Source: Neostapfia colusana (lineage: Eukaryota; Streptophyta; Magnoliopsida; Poales; Poaceae). From it: a DNA stretch of 64,000 nt. The number at the start of each line of letters is the position of its first letter. The stretch's first letter is position 1. Shown here piece by piece: positions 1 to 10,930 of the stretch. The translations under genes and the position numbers were made by a program. The notes below the pieces were generated by a model that made no database searches, was not told where the DNA came from, and saw nothing but the letters and a program-made list of their open reading frames with translations. The DNA lies in assembly GCA_030760725.1 (NCBI GenBank), contig JASWHV010000016.1:47317227-47381226 (forward strand), written 5' to 3'.

Positions 1-1956
1 CTGAACTACCATAAAAATTTCAGATCCATTTGAGCTCATATGATCCACCTAATGGTGTGATTAGTGAAACTGTTCCAGAGAAAATAGAAAATGTTCAGAA
101 ACATTTTCAGAATTTTCTCTGAAATTATTTAGCTCATATCTTTAGCTAGGAACCTTCAAATTAAGTGAGACCAACTCCATTAGAACCCTCTGAAAATCTA
201 GTTTTCAGAAAGTCATAGTTTGTTTCATGAAAATCCTTAGAAAACCCTAAAAGCCTTCAATTAAGGTCAAGTGCATAATTAATTGTGGAGGGCTCAAATG
301 AGCTTTACTGCAACTAAGACTTGACCGAATCCCTGTTTAGGTTGTAACCAAGCCACAGTAAAAGTTTCATAGTCAGTGAGTCTGTCTAGTGAGACTTATA
401 AGCTTCATAAGTTCAAACTTAATACAAATGCATTTAAATTGATAAATGTATGTCTTATATCATGTAGTCGCTAAGGTCGAGGAGGAACCCGAAGTCCTAG
501 ACTTCGTTACTCCGGAGGAACAGCTAGCCTATGACCAAGAGCAGCAAGGCAAGCTCCGGTTTGCATTAACCTTTTACAAATTTTTATTGTTTTGAGCACT
601 TGAGTATCATTATTATTTGCATTAGAGTCTTGTTTGGAAACTCAGGTGCATAGCCAAGAAAACCATGGGTTGGGTTTAGGATTGCAAAACCCCGTTAGCT
701 ACTGAAAATCTAAGTTAGGGTAGGATTCGGTACAAGTCGAGTAGTTGGAACTACTCGCGAGCATAGGCTAGAGGCACTCGACTCGGGTAGAGATAGCACA
801 TGATACACATGGCAAGAAAGATGAGACCGAGCGGAGAGTAAGGGCAACAGGACTTTTGGGCCTGTGTGCTGTAGCTCCACTTGTGTCGATTGAGGACCGA
901 GCCGTGTGCGGGCCTGTTGAACAAGCTAGAACAGTACCGAAGACCTACCGGCTATATGGGAACCGAGAAACTGATGTAACTCGGGTAGCTGGGTGTTGAG
1001 GCATAGCTGGTCGTTCAGAGCGTAGGTTGAGAGCTTGAGGTGTAAATCGGCTGGCGGCACTGAGATGCGTGTGCTGAGACCTCTTGCTCGGGACGATTGG
1101 ACCGGTTCAACATTTGGCTAACGGGTGAAAGGTAGTTGCGTACGGCGTCCGTGATGGTTGTGGTAGGCAACATCGAGTACGGGCATACGTGACGGGTTAT
1201 TCGGGTAACCCTGCAGGTGTAAATCGATTATAATCGCCATCCCTCGCGGTCAGTGAGTGCCACTTGTTCACTGTACCGTGACGTAGAAAGAACAGGCTAG
1301 TTGCACGTTAAAATGTTGCTGATTGAAAGATGGACTTCATTTGCTAATGATTTGCTGTAGTCTAGAGCTAACTAAAGTTCTTTTCAACTTTAGGCAAAGT
1401 ACATGAGAGAAATGCATTTCTTTTTTGATTGCGGCTCTCTCATGTGCCTTAGTGTAAGGTTCTCCACAACCTGCTGCTAAAACTTGAAAGTAAGGTTCCA
1501 CTAATTAGACGAGTCCTTTGCAAATGATTTTACCTCATGTAACCATCACCCCTCATGTAGAAGTTCCATGTTTAGGTGAGAGGGGTCAGACTTGCTGAGC
1601 CTTCGTGCTCACTGCTTGTGTTTGAAGCTTTTGCAGGGTTCTATGAGGAAGAGACTCCCGAAGAGGAGACGGAACCCCAGGAGGGGAACCACGTCGAGTG
1701 GGAGTCGTGCACGCCGCAGAGTTAGTGTGCGTGTGTGCTAGCAAGGACACGTTCAAGGGCTGAACGTGAACTTGATGTGTAGTCTATGCCCGTGAGTGTA
1801 GACTGGACTTATTTTGATGTAAACATGTTCATAAACTTGTTTATGTAATAAAATTTTGCTTCCGCTTTGTACCTTTGACGTGTGTTATACGGTGCTGTGC
1901 AACGCAGCACCCCTCAGCGTGATCCTGGCTCGACAAGACCGTAGGGTCATGTCACA
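1..1956 (+). mobile_element. 3' part of an LTR (Ty3-like), cut by the window edge
   Basis: No gene is visible. The right edge is placed by comparison: from 1957 the sequence continues as the reverse complement of the LTR copy at 3747-6844 (its region near 5105), while the incoming sequence stops at 1956 with TGTCACA, the same end as other Ty3 LTRs in this window. ATCAA at 1957-1961 would be one half of a target duplication whose partner lies outside the window. The family is not identified, and the left end is not visible. Confidence 0.5.
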
Positions 1957-3340
1957 ATCAATACTATGAACAAACTTTAAACTAGATGCGATGATGCGTA
2001 TGCATGCTATCCTATAATGCAGTTTAGTTTTATTCGGTTTGTACGGGTTTTTTGCTTGGCTTGCATGGTTTTACGACGAACAGAGGTGTTCGGATCAGAT
2101 GTGGACGTGGCGATGACCTTGTCTTAAGATCAACCCGATCAACTAGTGATTTGTCCACGAGAAAGCTTCTGTTCGAAAGCAATCGAAGAACAGACGCAAA
2201 GAAAACGCAACGATGTCGTAAGGTGGCATTGGAGACCTACCTTACGTTCTTCTCGGTCTCAGGTCCTTCTTAGATCGTTGGTCTCTCTTCCGGCGATCTC
2301 CCTTGCTGAACTCCGGCGATGGCTTTCTCGGTGAGTTGAGGCTAGGGATCTAATTCGTCGGCTAAGGAGTTGGAAAAGAAGTTCGTGGTTTCGGCTAGAG
2401 GTTCTGGGTTGTATTTATAATCGGGAGAAGAAGATTCCTATTCTGATTGAATTTCGAATAAGAGTCCTATTCAGATCGTCGTTGAATCCTAACAACTTAT
2501 CTCAAGTTGATTTGGTGCGGTATTATTGTGGAATTCAGGTCGGTTTCTTCTCCGTACCGATATTTCTACGCGTACAGAATCAAAAACCGCTCCAGAACTC
2601 GTTACCTTCTCGGTGATGAGCTTCGGAAGATCCACGTGTCCATCGGGCCTGGTCTCTCATTTTCCGCAGAGACGAGCTCCGGTTGTGCCGCGTGTCAAGC
2701 GAGCAAGACCTCCCCCTCCTTCGGAGGTGAGCTCCGCGTGCGCCACGTATCCTAGCGGTCGGGACCTCCTCTCTTATTCGGTGGTGGTTCCGCACTCGCC
2801 ACGTGTCAGTGCCGGACCTTTCCTTCTTCTTAGAGACGAACTCCAAGGTTAACACGTGTCCAATAGTGACGGACCTCCTGGAGATAAGCTCTGGTGGCGA
2901 CACGTGTCCAATAGAACCGGACCTTTCAGAGGTGAGCTCCGAGATCGACACGTATCCCGCGTGACTGGTTCTCTGATTCCCGCTGTGACTAGCTCCGAAG
3001 GTGACATGTGTCCTGTAGAAATGACTTTGCTTCTTCCGCAGAGGCTAGCTCCAGGGCAACATGTGTCCCACAGGGTCGGACCTCTCCCCTTTGCGGAGTT
3101 GATCCCCGAGCCTGCCACGTAGCCAGTTTAGCGGCAGACCTCTTCCCACTTCGCAGGAATGAGCTCCAAACACGCCACGTGGCCATCGAGTCGTGGAAGT
3201 TGTCTTCGGCGCTCTCTGTGAACTGGATTCGGCTCTTTTTGGCTCTCCTTTTGATATTTTTCTCTGTTCCTACTTTTCTTAAAATGTTTTCTCTTCATAA
3301 AACATGAATATATGCTGACACCAGAAATGAGGGTGTTACA
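1957..3340 (-). mobile_element. Tekay/Del-type LTR, minus orientation, incomplete
   Basis: Read on the minus strand it begins with TGTAACACCCTCA at 3340 and follows the same order as the LTR at 3747-6844: a degenerate G-box repeat array (about 2630-3180), a TATA box, then the leader region. It is interrupted at 1957 by another LTR, so its 3' half lies outside the window. It sits in a SIRE-like LTR, 406 bp from an oppositely oriented LTR of the same family. Confidence 0.75.
2413..2420 (-). promoter_or_regulatory. TATA box of the minus-oriented Tekay LTR
   Basis: The minus strand reads TATAAATA. It corresponds to the TATAAATAGAACCC box of the sister LTRs at 4656, 41243 and 59726, downstream of the G-box array as in those copies. 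Confidence 0.55.
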
Positions 3341-3746
3341 GTTTGAAGAGAGTCTGAGCTCTTCAGGAGCAAAGTCCTGAAGGACCGGACTAGTCCGCCC
3401 TTTGAGGCCGGACTAGTCCACAGACTCAGACTAGTCCGTCTCCAACCGGAACAGGAGGTTCTGTGTGAGATCAAAGTAGTCCTCTGCAAGTTGCACTAGT
3501 CCGTTTGGAACTTGGGAATGGCTGAAAGGACTAAGTCCTGGATGGCCGGACCTGTCTGCCCCTGGAGGCCGGACTAGTCCAGTGGACCAGACTTGTTCGT
3601 TCTCAACCGGAACAATAGTTTTTGTATGAGTCCGTTGTGGACTAGACTAGTCCGCAGAATGTGATCGTTTAGTTGGTAGAATCTGACCATTTAGTTGGTA
3701 GAATATGACCGTTTAGTAGGTGAAGAATGATGTCATCGGTCCCCGC
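3341..3746 (+). mobile_element. SIRE/Maximus-like Copia LTR, part 1
   Basis: This segment carries scattered copies of the palindromic motif GGACTAGTCC, as does the LTR starting at 63384. It continues at 6845 after the inserted solo LTR, as shown by the CCCGC target duplication (3742-3746 and 6845-6849). Its own start is lost to the left. No coding sequence. Confidence 0.6.
3663..3728. repeat. 22-bp tandem repeat, three units
   Basis: Three imperfect 22-bp units start at 3663, 3685 and 3707, sharing the core GTTTAGTTGGTAGAAT. They lie inside the SIRE-like LTR segment. Confidence 0.8.
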
Positions 3747-4009
3747 TGTAACACCCTCATTTTTGGTTCAGCATATATTCATGTTTTATGAAGAGAAAAC
3801 ATTTTAAGAGAAGTAGGAACACCATCAAAAGGATAGCCAATAAGACTCGAATCCAGTTTCCAGAGAGCACCTAAGGCAACTCCCGCGGCCCGTTGGCCAC
3901 GTAGCGTGTTCAGAGCTCATCCCTGCGAAGTGGGGAGAGGTCCGCCGCTAAACTGACTATGTGGAAGGATCGGGGCTCATCTCCACTAAGAGGGAGAGGT
4001 CCGACCCTG

Positions 4010-4445
4010 AGGAACACGTGTTGCCCGGAGCTAGCCTCTGCGGAGGAAGCAAAGGCATTTCCGCAGGACATGTCACCTTCGGAGCTAGTCACCACGGGAA
4101 TCAGAGGACCAGTCGCGCAGGATACGTGTCGATCTCAGAGCTCATCTCCGGGAGGTCCGATTCTATTGAACACAGGTCGCCACCGGAGCTTATCTCCGGG
4201 AGGTCCGTCACTGTTGGACATGTGTTGACCTCGGAGCTTGTCTCTGAGAAGAGAGGAAGGGACCGGCACTTACACGTGGCGTGTGCGGAGCCACCTCTGA
4301 ATAAAAGAGGAGGTCCCGACCGTCAGGATACGTGGCACACGCGGAGCCCACCTCCGAAGGAGAGGGAGGTCTTGCTCACTTGACACACGGCACAACCGGA
4401 GCTCGTCTCTACGGAAAAGGAGAGACCAGGCCCCGATGGACACGT
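4010..4445. repeat. Degenerate G-box repeat array in Tekay LTR
   Basis: Units of about 55-65 bp each contain a CACGTG-like motif (for example near 4013, 4273, 4329 and 4440) followed by GAGCTC-type and CTCC/GGAGG segments. This is a decayed version of the regular 55-56 bp arrays at 30735-31240, 40451-41014 and 59150-59602. Confidence 0.65.
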
Positions 4446-4655
4446 GGAGCTTCCGGAGCTCATCACCGAGGAGGTAATGAGTTCTGGAGCGGGTTTTGGA
4501 TTCTGTACACGTAGAAATAACGGAAAAGAAACCGACCTGAATTCCACAATGATACCGCACCAAATCAACTAAAGATAAGTTGTTAAGATTCAACGACAAA
4601 CTGAATAGGATTCTTATTCGAAGTCCAATCAGATTAGGACTCTTCTCTTCCCAAT

Positions 4656-4663
4656 TATAAATA
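4656..4663 (+). promoter_or_regulatory. LTR TATA box
   Basis: TATAAATAGAACCC follows the G-box array. The same box occurs at the same place in sister LTRs. Confidence 0.6.
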
Positions 4664-6451
4664 GAACCCAGAACCTCTGACCGAAACCACAAACTTCTTT
4701 TCCAACTCCTAAGCCGACGACTTAGAGCCCGAGCCCTAACTCGCCGAGTAAGCCCATCGCCGGAGTTCAGCGAGGAAGATCGCCGGAAGAGATCCCAACG
4801 ATCTGTCTGAGGAGAACCTCGAGACCGAGAAGAACGTGAGGTAGGTCTCCAATACCACCTTACAACATCGTTGTGTTTTCTTTGCATATGTTCTTCGATT
4901 CCTTTCGAACAGAAGCTTTCTCGTGGACAGATCACTTGTTGATCGGGTTGATCTAAAGACAAGGTCATCGCCACGTCCACATGTGATCTGAACACCCCTA
5001 TTCATCATAAAACCATGCAAGAACACGTACAAACCGTTCTAATAAGATTGCATTATAGGATAGCATGCATATATGCATCATCGCATCTAGTAAAAGTTTG
5101 TGCATACTATTGATTGTTGTGGATCTTGTATGTGTGTGAACCTGTATATCAGGACAAGCTCAGGGAGTTGTCTACGACGAGCTGCAACAACAAGGTTTTG
5201 AGATCCAAGAGCAACCGGAACCGCAAGAACAGGGCAAGTGCTCCTTGACCATATTGATCCTATGTTTTGGGAAACTATTTTGTTTTACGAAAAGGTGTGC
5301 GTGCTGAGTTAAATATGATGGGAAACCCTTTTTATAGAAGTTTACTAGTTTTGGTTAAACCACCCTGTCGCCAGGGAAGTTTAGGAGTCGGGTATGGTTT
5401 TTGCTTTATGCTTCGCCGAGTCCATGGGATTGGGAAGTGAGATAGATGTGTCTTGCTAACTGCACTCGTAATGATAAATGAGAAACTGATGTTGTTAATG
5501 AACATGGATCGGAGGGAGATCTAGGCAAGCCTAGGTTTGTGAATGAGGTAGCATGAGATGGTGGTTTACTTGCCGTAGATCTAAGGACCGGTTCATGCAT
5601 GCACATGCCAGGATAACAGTGCCACCACAAGGCCAAGTATGGGTGCGGCATAGCTGACTAATTAGGTAAGTTGCTAGATTGTTATGAAATATGGAAGGCG
5701 CGGGGAATGGGAGTCGATTGAGGACTGCCCTGAGAACTGCATGGCACAAGAGGGGGCCCGTGGGTGGGAGAATTGGAGATTCTAGCCTGCCGGTGAAACC
5801 TTAGTGAGTCCATACATCTAGTAGCCCCTTTGTAAAGGCTATTTTGTGATCCCTTGGCCATACACCGACGGTTGTGTACTGGTATAATGGAGGTTCTGCA
5901 GTCGCCGACGGGTGACGAAATCACAAACTTGTGGGTAAAGAGGTGCAAACTCTGCAGGGTTCTTAAAACTATCATGATAGCCGAGCTTACGGTCACAAGC
6001 GCCTGGCCAACTGCCATGATTAGTTGGGATGATTAGTTGGGATGGTTATTGGGATGGTTATTGGTTATGGTTTTGATTATGGTTTTAGTTTTCGGGACTG
6101 TTGAGTCTGGGTGATAAGATGGGTTGCATGACTGTTGGGTCATGGCAACGAGTTTGGTCTCGGTGTGAGACGAAGTTATTTATGAGATGAGATGGTAGCG
6201 AATACGAGATGGTATTCGTGAGATGGTAGCGAATACGAGGAGGTATTCGTGAGCAAGAATGAAGTTGGTTAATGTTCGGGTGGAACATGGACAGTGATGG
6301 AGGTATGTTGGTAATTTAATATATGCTGGGATTACATTCACCTAAAGTTAAGTTGTTGTTTTATTGTGGTTTTGATAACTTTGCTTTTCTGCAATGAGCC
6401 TTTTTATACCTACCTTGTTATGAGCTACATATCATATTTTCCCACACTTGC

Positions 6452-6471
6452 TGAGTACATCATTGTACTCA
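6452..6471 (+). other. Conserved LTR inverted repeat (stem-loop), copy 1
   Basis: TGAGTAC, six bases, GTACTCA, preceded by CCCACACTTGC. The same structure is found in all six Tekay-type LTR copies that include this region, about 335-375 bp from the LTR 3' end. Confidence 0.75.
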
Positions 6472-6844
6472 AACTTGCATTATTTCGTCATCAGCAACAG
6501 GAGGAGATTTCTATGAGGATCAAGTGGAGCATTAGGCGTGTGATCTGTTCACAACCTTGCCTGTGGAGGGAGTAGAGATGGAGCCACTTCTGCTTAGATT
6601 TGCTTCCGCATTACTTAAATCGCTTCCGCATTAGAATAAAGACTTCCGCTACATAAAAATAAGACTTCCGTTGTGAGCATGAGTCCAAGACTCATGAAAC
6701 ATTGTAATGAACTCTATTATTCGTGGTAATATATATTCTGAATTCAGTCTGTGGATCATATGTGTATGTGTGATGAACATCCTGGGCACACATATGCATC
6801 AGTTCTCGGTTCCGTGGTTTTTCCACATAATTGAGGGCGTCACA

Positions 6845-7509
6845 CCCGCAGGCCGGACTAGTATGGGGTTAAAGGGCGAACAAGTCCGGACTTTTTTCTG
6901 TTGGCAACGGCTAGTTCCCGTGACCTCTATAAAAAGGGATTGCCCAGGCCTCAAAACAAGAGACAAGCACCCTAACACCAAAATAGCCTTCCTAGAGCTT
7001 TTCTAGTCCCCTCTCTTCAAATTGTTGGAGCCCAAAGGGTGATTCTTGAGGGTTTGTGAGTTTTGGGAAGAGAAGAAGAAGGGGAGTGTGCACCATAGAG
7101 CTCTTGATTGATTCTCAAGCACTGAGTGGGAAGTGTGCTATTGAGGGCATTGGTTTGTAAGTGCTTTGAGCTGAGTTCTCGTGGGAGCCTCAAGTTGTGA
7201 GTTGCCCCACGATTTATTGTGAAGCATTTGAGATATAGTGGAAGAACAATCCAACCTTGGTGGTGGCTTGGTGAGAAAAAGGTTGAGAGCAACCTGGTCC
7301 TTGGTGGACTCCTCAACGTGGACGTAGGCTTCCTTGTGGAGTTGAACCACGGGATAAATCTTGTGTTCTTGCCTTGTTGATCTAAAATTCTCTGTGACCG
7401 GACTGGTCCGCCCTCAGGACCGGATTAGTCCGTACTCTGTGAACTAATTATTTTTATTAAGCCGTATTTCAGATTTTACGCCTATTTACCCCCCTCTAGG
7501 AAACTTTCA
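6845..7509 (+). mobile_element. SIRE/Maximus-like Copia LTR, part 2 (3' end)
   Basis: Continues part 1 after the CCCGC duplication. It holds a TATA box (TATAAAAA, 6928-6935) and further GGACTAGTCC-like motifs, and ends with a T/C-rich stretch and CTCTAGGAAACTTTCA, typical of SIRE-type LTR ends. The expected primer-binding site does not follow. At 7510 the sequence switches abruptly to a GC-rich Tat-family LTR, so the element is truncated there. Confidence 0.6.
6928..6935 (+). promoter_or_regulatory. TATA box of SIRE-like LTR
   Basis: CTCTATAAAAAGGG lies about 580 bp before the LTR end. The SIRE-like LTR at the right end has its own TATAAATA at 63891. Confidence 0.5.
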
Positions 7510-8247
7510 CTGGGGCCCGAACTCGACCTCCAATACAGGAGGGCTCCGGAGCTGCCACGTGCCCAACAACTCCGGACCATCCGATACTCCGCAAGACAGC
7601 TCCAACGGAGATGCGTGTCCCAGGGGCCAGCCGCCCGTGCGTCACTCCGACGAGTAACGGGCAGATGGCTAAGGAGTAAAGAGGAAGGTACGCTGTCAGG
7701 CCAAGCATTCAAGGCTCGCGCCTTCTCAGAAGCATGGCGCAGGGTGCACGCCTCCGTTCCCCATCTGCGCACCATTACGGTGAAAGACAGGGCAGCGAGC
7801 CCTGACGGCACAACAGTGCCGCCCAACGGCTCAGAGCTGCCTAGCAGAGCGAGGAGACGCGATGACAAGACGGGAACTTCATCATCACCGGCCGACCGGA
7901 CAAAGGCACCCAGCGTGACGGACGGCACGCCTTAACTCCACCGGGTCACATGTCAAGCCCCGGGTCACCATGTAACTGCCACAGCCTTGGACTATAAAAG
8001 GACAGGGGCAGCCTCCGGGCAAAGGGTTCGCGACCCAGCCAACTCACACACTCATACGCGCAAACAACACAGAAAACACACCCATGGACGTAGGGTTTTA
8101 CGCTCCGGCGGCCTGAATCACGTAAATCCTCGTGTTCCTCTCGCCATTGTGCTCTAACCTTCGAGATCCTCTAGCCCCACCGAAAAAAGAAACTCTGTGG
8201 GCTGATCAGGCAAACCGGGGGAAGTGTCGCAGGAAAACACTTCGACA
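7510..8247 (+). mobile_element. 5'-truncated Tat-family LTR
   Basis: From about 7980 it follows the solo LTR at 30644-31965: GGACTATAAAAGG, a leader with CATGGACGTAGGG and TTTTACGCTCCGGCGG, then GAAGTGTCG and the terminal CTTCGACA at 8247. The first several hundred bases, including the TGTCGGTACC start and most of the G-box array, are missing, so the left edge at 7510 is a truncation junction. Confidence 0.75.
7993..8000 (+). promoter_or_regulatory. TATA box of truncated Tat-family LTR
   Basis: TATAAAAG in the context CCTTGGACTATAAAAGG, the same context as in the solo LTR at 31646. Confidence 0.6.
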
Positions 8248-8422
8248 GTGCGGCACACGACAATATATGCATTTAGTTTCATGGATCTGAGAAGGCACAC
8301 GAAAATAAGGGGGATACGACACACAAAACTAGGTGCATTGTCGTCAGCTTATGCGCGGCTCACGACATCGCGTTTTTTGTCGTGGGTTCTTGGGCCACGA
8401 AAATAATTTGATTTCCTGTAGT
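8248..8422. mobile_element. CACTA-like terminal fragment
   Basis: The right end reads GATTTCCTGTAGT, the complement of the usual grass CACTA terminus (CACTACAGGAAAT) with its last base changed. Upstream there are several short CACGAC / GTCGTG motifs in both orientations, as expected of subterminal repeats. No second terminus was found. It directly abuts the truncated Tat LTR. Confidence 0.4.
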
Positions 8423-9675
8423 ATACAGAACAGTCAAAATTCAGAGGGATGTGGAGGGGATTTGTTGTTACCACAACAGCAACACTAAAAATTCAGGAAT
8501 GGAGAAACTATTGTGCGTGTCTACTCTAAACAATAAATAAAGCATCATGGACTCAACAAATAGGCAACAAGCAAGCAGACATCCTAAGAAAACTGTACGT
8601 AGCAACGGTCCACTGTCATGGTAACTCGAAATCTGCATAAGATTAATATCACATCCTGAGATGGGACCATGAGACAGAAAATAAGAAACAAAACACTGGG
8701 ATGACTACACTTAGCATTTCAAATATAGTTACTACAACTGTCAAAAATTTGTTCACCAGGCTATAGCGCTCGCCGCTGCAATTGACTCGTTCATGCGCTG
8801 CGCCAAATTTGGTGTATCGCATATTGTTGCAGTCGATCTAAGAGCTTCTTATAAGAGAGTGTTCTAAGTCACTTGACAAGTGAGTGACAAGAGCAGTGGT
8901 ACACGTGTGCTCCTCCACCTCCTCCCTGCTTGTTGTACCATGCACATACCATTGCAGTCGGTCTGCGACCTTGAGGGTGTTCTGTCACTTGACATGTGGA
9001 ATGATCCACATGTGCTCCTCCACCTCCTCTTGCTCGCTCGTCACGATGCGTGTGTCGCATTTTGTGAATCGAGTTGAGTCAACTTTGATTTTTATTATTT
9101 GGGAAAACAGAGTCGTTGCAGTACATGTCAGAGCTGAGTTGGTTTGGATCGCTTCTGTATCGTGGGTATTTATAACTGACTCGAACATGCTACGTGTAAT
9201 CCATCCAATAGAGTTTCGTGAGCCGCTTTATATAAAGACATGCACGATATACACGTCAACATACAATAAAATGAGTTAGATTTTACCTCCTTTCACTACT
9301 TGTACCGTCACTGTAGTCTACTTCATTTCAAGTGACAGCTTACTCAAGCCATTGCAACCCTGCACTGAAAGAAGGCGAATAAGTTTTTAGTAAGTTCTCC
9401 GCGTTTGAGACCACTTATTGTTTTTAGTGCCAGTTCCACGGTGCTGCTTGTAGCCGACTTTGCCGCAGTCTTCTTCAACCGGTTTTGTCCAATGTTGATA
9501 TCAACAACAATACCGCTGCATCAACAGCGACGAACTTATCTGTTAATGATAGGTACATACGCCAAAATGTAATATACTATTTTCATATACCTGCCCATGC
9601 ATATGCACTATTACTGTTCATATTGATTAGTGCTTTTGTCATTTATTTTCTAAAATTATTTTAAAAGTTCTGTAA
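8423..9675. other. Stretch without a recognisable gene
   Basis: AT-rich to balanced sequence with only short chance ORFs. The only structure I can support is the local duplication at 8825-9045. Confidence 0.5.
8825..9045. repeat. Local imperfect direct duplication (~105-125 bp)
   Basis: In the first copy TTGCAGTCGATCT, GTCACTTGACA and CACGTGTGCTCCTCCACCTCC occur at 8827, 8868 and 8902. In the second copy the corresponding motifs start at 8952, 8984 and 9007. The offset shrinks from 125 to 105 bp, so the copies differ by indels. Confidence 0.7.
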
Positions 9676-10440
9676 TCAAACGGAGGCGGCATGGGCGCCG
9701 AGAACGGTGGACGGCCGTCGTGTCGTCGTGCCGACCTCACTGGCATGGTCCGGTCGGTCGACTTGGCCGCCCGACAGCGACCGCGGCGAACCGGCGAGTT
9801 CGATGAGGGCAGCAAGTTATCGCTCAGCAGCCAGGCAAGAGTGCGTACGCGTGCATGCCAACGGCCAACCAGCCCGAAGCCGGGGCGAGGCGCAAGCTAT
9901 GATCGCGGCCGTGGGCCTGTGTGCCCATGACGTGCGCGCCGGGGTCGTCCCTCTCGCCGGCACCGCGGGGACCGGCCCCGGCCTGTCCTGTGTCTTTGTG
10001 TGCCACCGCCTCGTCGCCCGTGCTCACCTCTGTTTCCCCTTATTCTCCAACTGCGCCAAAAATAGATATTTCCTACACTGCCTGCCATGTGTTGCTCTGG
10101 GAAGAGGTTAGTGAGTGCGACGAACGCCTCGTGGCTTTGGGTAGTAGTACTCGGACAGCAATACATTGGTTCAGTTGATAGCAGTGCCTTATGATTCGGG
10201 GAATCGGCACATAGGAAGGAGCCTGAATGCTTCGTGGAAACGTGACGACCTCAGGCCACTGCGTCGGATTTTAGTAGATGCCTGATGATGTCAGTATTAG
10301 ATTCCTATCACTTGTTCACGTACAAATCTTAAAACTGATTATGAGGAGGACAACGACCAACAACTGATCAGTTTGTTTCTCTTATCTGCTTTAAAATTCG
10401 TGCAGAAAAGTTGGCAGTAATTTAGAAGGTGTTACGTAGG
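9676..10440. other. GC-rich block, no gene identified
   Basis: From about 9690 to 10130 base composition turns strongly GC-rich and CpG-rich with overlapping open frames on both strands. None of the translations resembles a family I know and no splice pattern stands out. It could be a captured gene fragment or a CpG-rich transposon segment. Confidence 0.35.
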
Positions 10441-10930
10441 AAAGTTATACAAGATTGTTTCACAGAATTTTTTCGGCCACTATTGCCAAAGCCTCTCCCG
10501 CCTGCACCCAACTCCATCCAAATAGTCTCTGTGAGACATTTAAAAGAGTGTTCAATATTGAAAACTTTCACATATTATGGGATCTGAGAAAGAGATTTCT
10601 ATATAACCATTATTTTGTTTATTTTGTAAGAAGACTGAATTCAAAACTAGAACCTCTAAAACATAATATTTTTTGGGCAGCATTACTTTTTATTCCATTT
10701 CAACTAAAACGGAGGTCCATACAAATATTTTCAAGGGAGATTTTTACTTCCTCATATTTCTCCCTATTGCTACGTAGTTTCTAACATAGCACCATAGGGT
10801 TAACTGTTTGACAACATATCAAGCTGATACAAACAAACATTCTCACAAACGGACTCGCTAAAACATCAGAAAGTAGAATCAAAGAAGTATGGCCTCCTCA
10901 AAATTTAAACACTTTTCATTGCAGAAGTGT
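10441..10930. other. Possible LINE 3' flank, no gene
   Basis: AT-rich sequence next to the stop codon of the LINE reverse-transcriptase ORF. It may be the LINE 3' untranslated region, but no poly(A) tail (poly-T on this strand) or flanking duplication is visible, so the LINE 3' end is not defined. Confidence 0.35.

Larger units (their letters stand above)
3747..6844 (+). mobile_element. Solo LTR of a Tekay/Del-type element
   Basis: It begins TGTAACACCC and ends GCGTCACA (3,098 bp), flanked by perfect 5-bp duplications CCCGC (3742-3746 and 6845-6849), with no internal region: a classic solo LTR. It contains a degenerate CACGTG-type array (about 4010-4445), a TATA box at 4656, a block at about 5700-6020 shared with all Tekay-type LTRs here (with the palindrome TATCATGATA), and a conserved inverted repeat at 6452-6471. 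Short ORFs inside are not genes. Confidence 0.9.
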
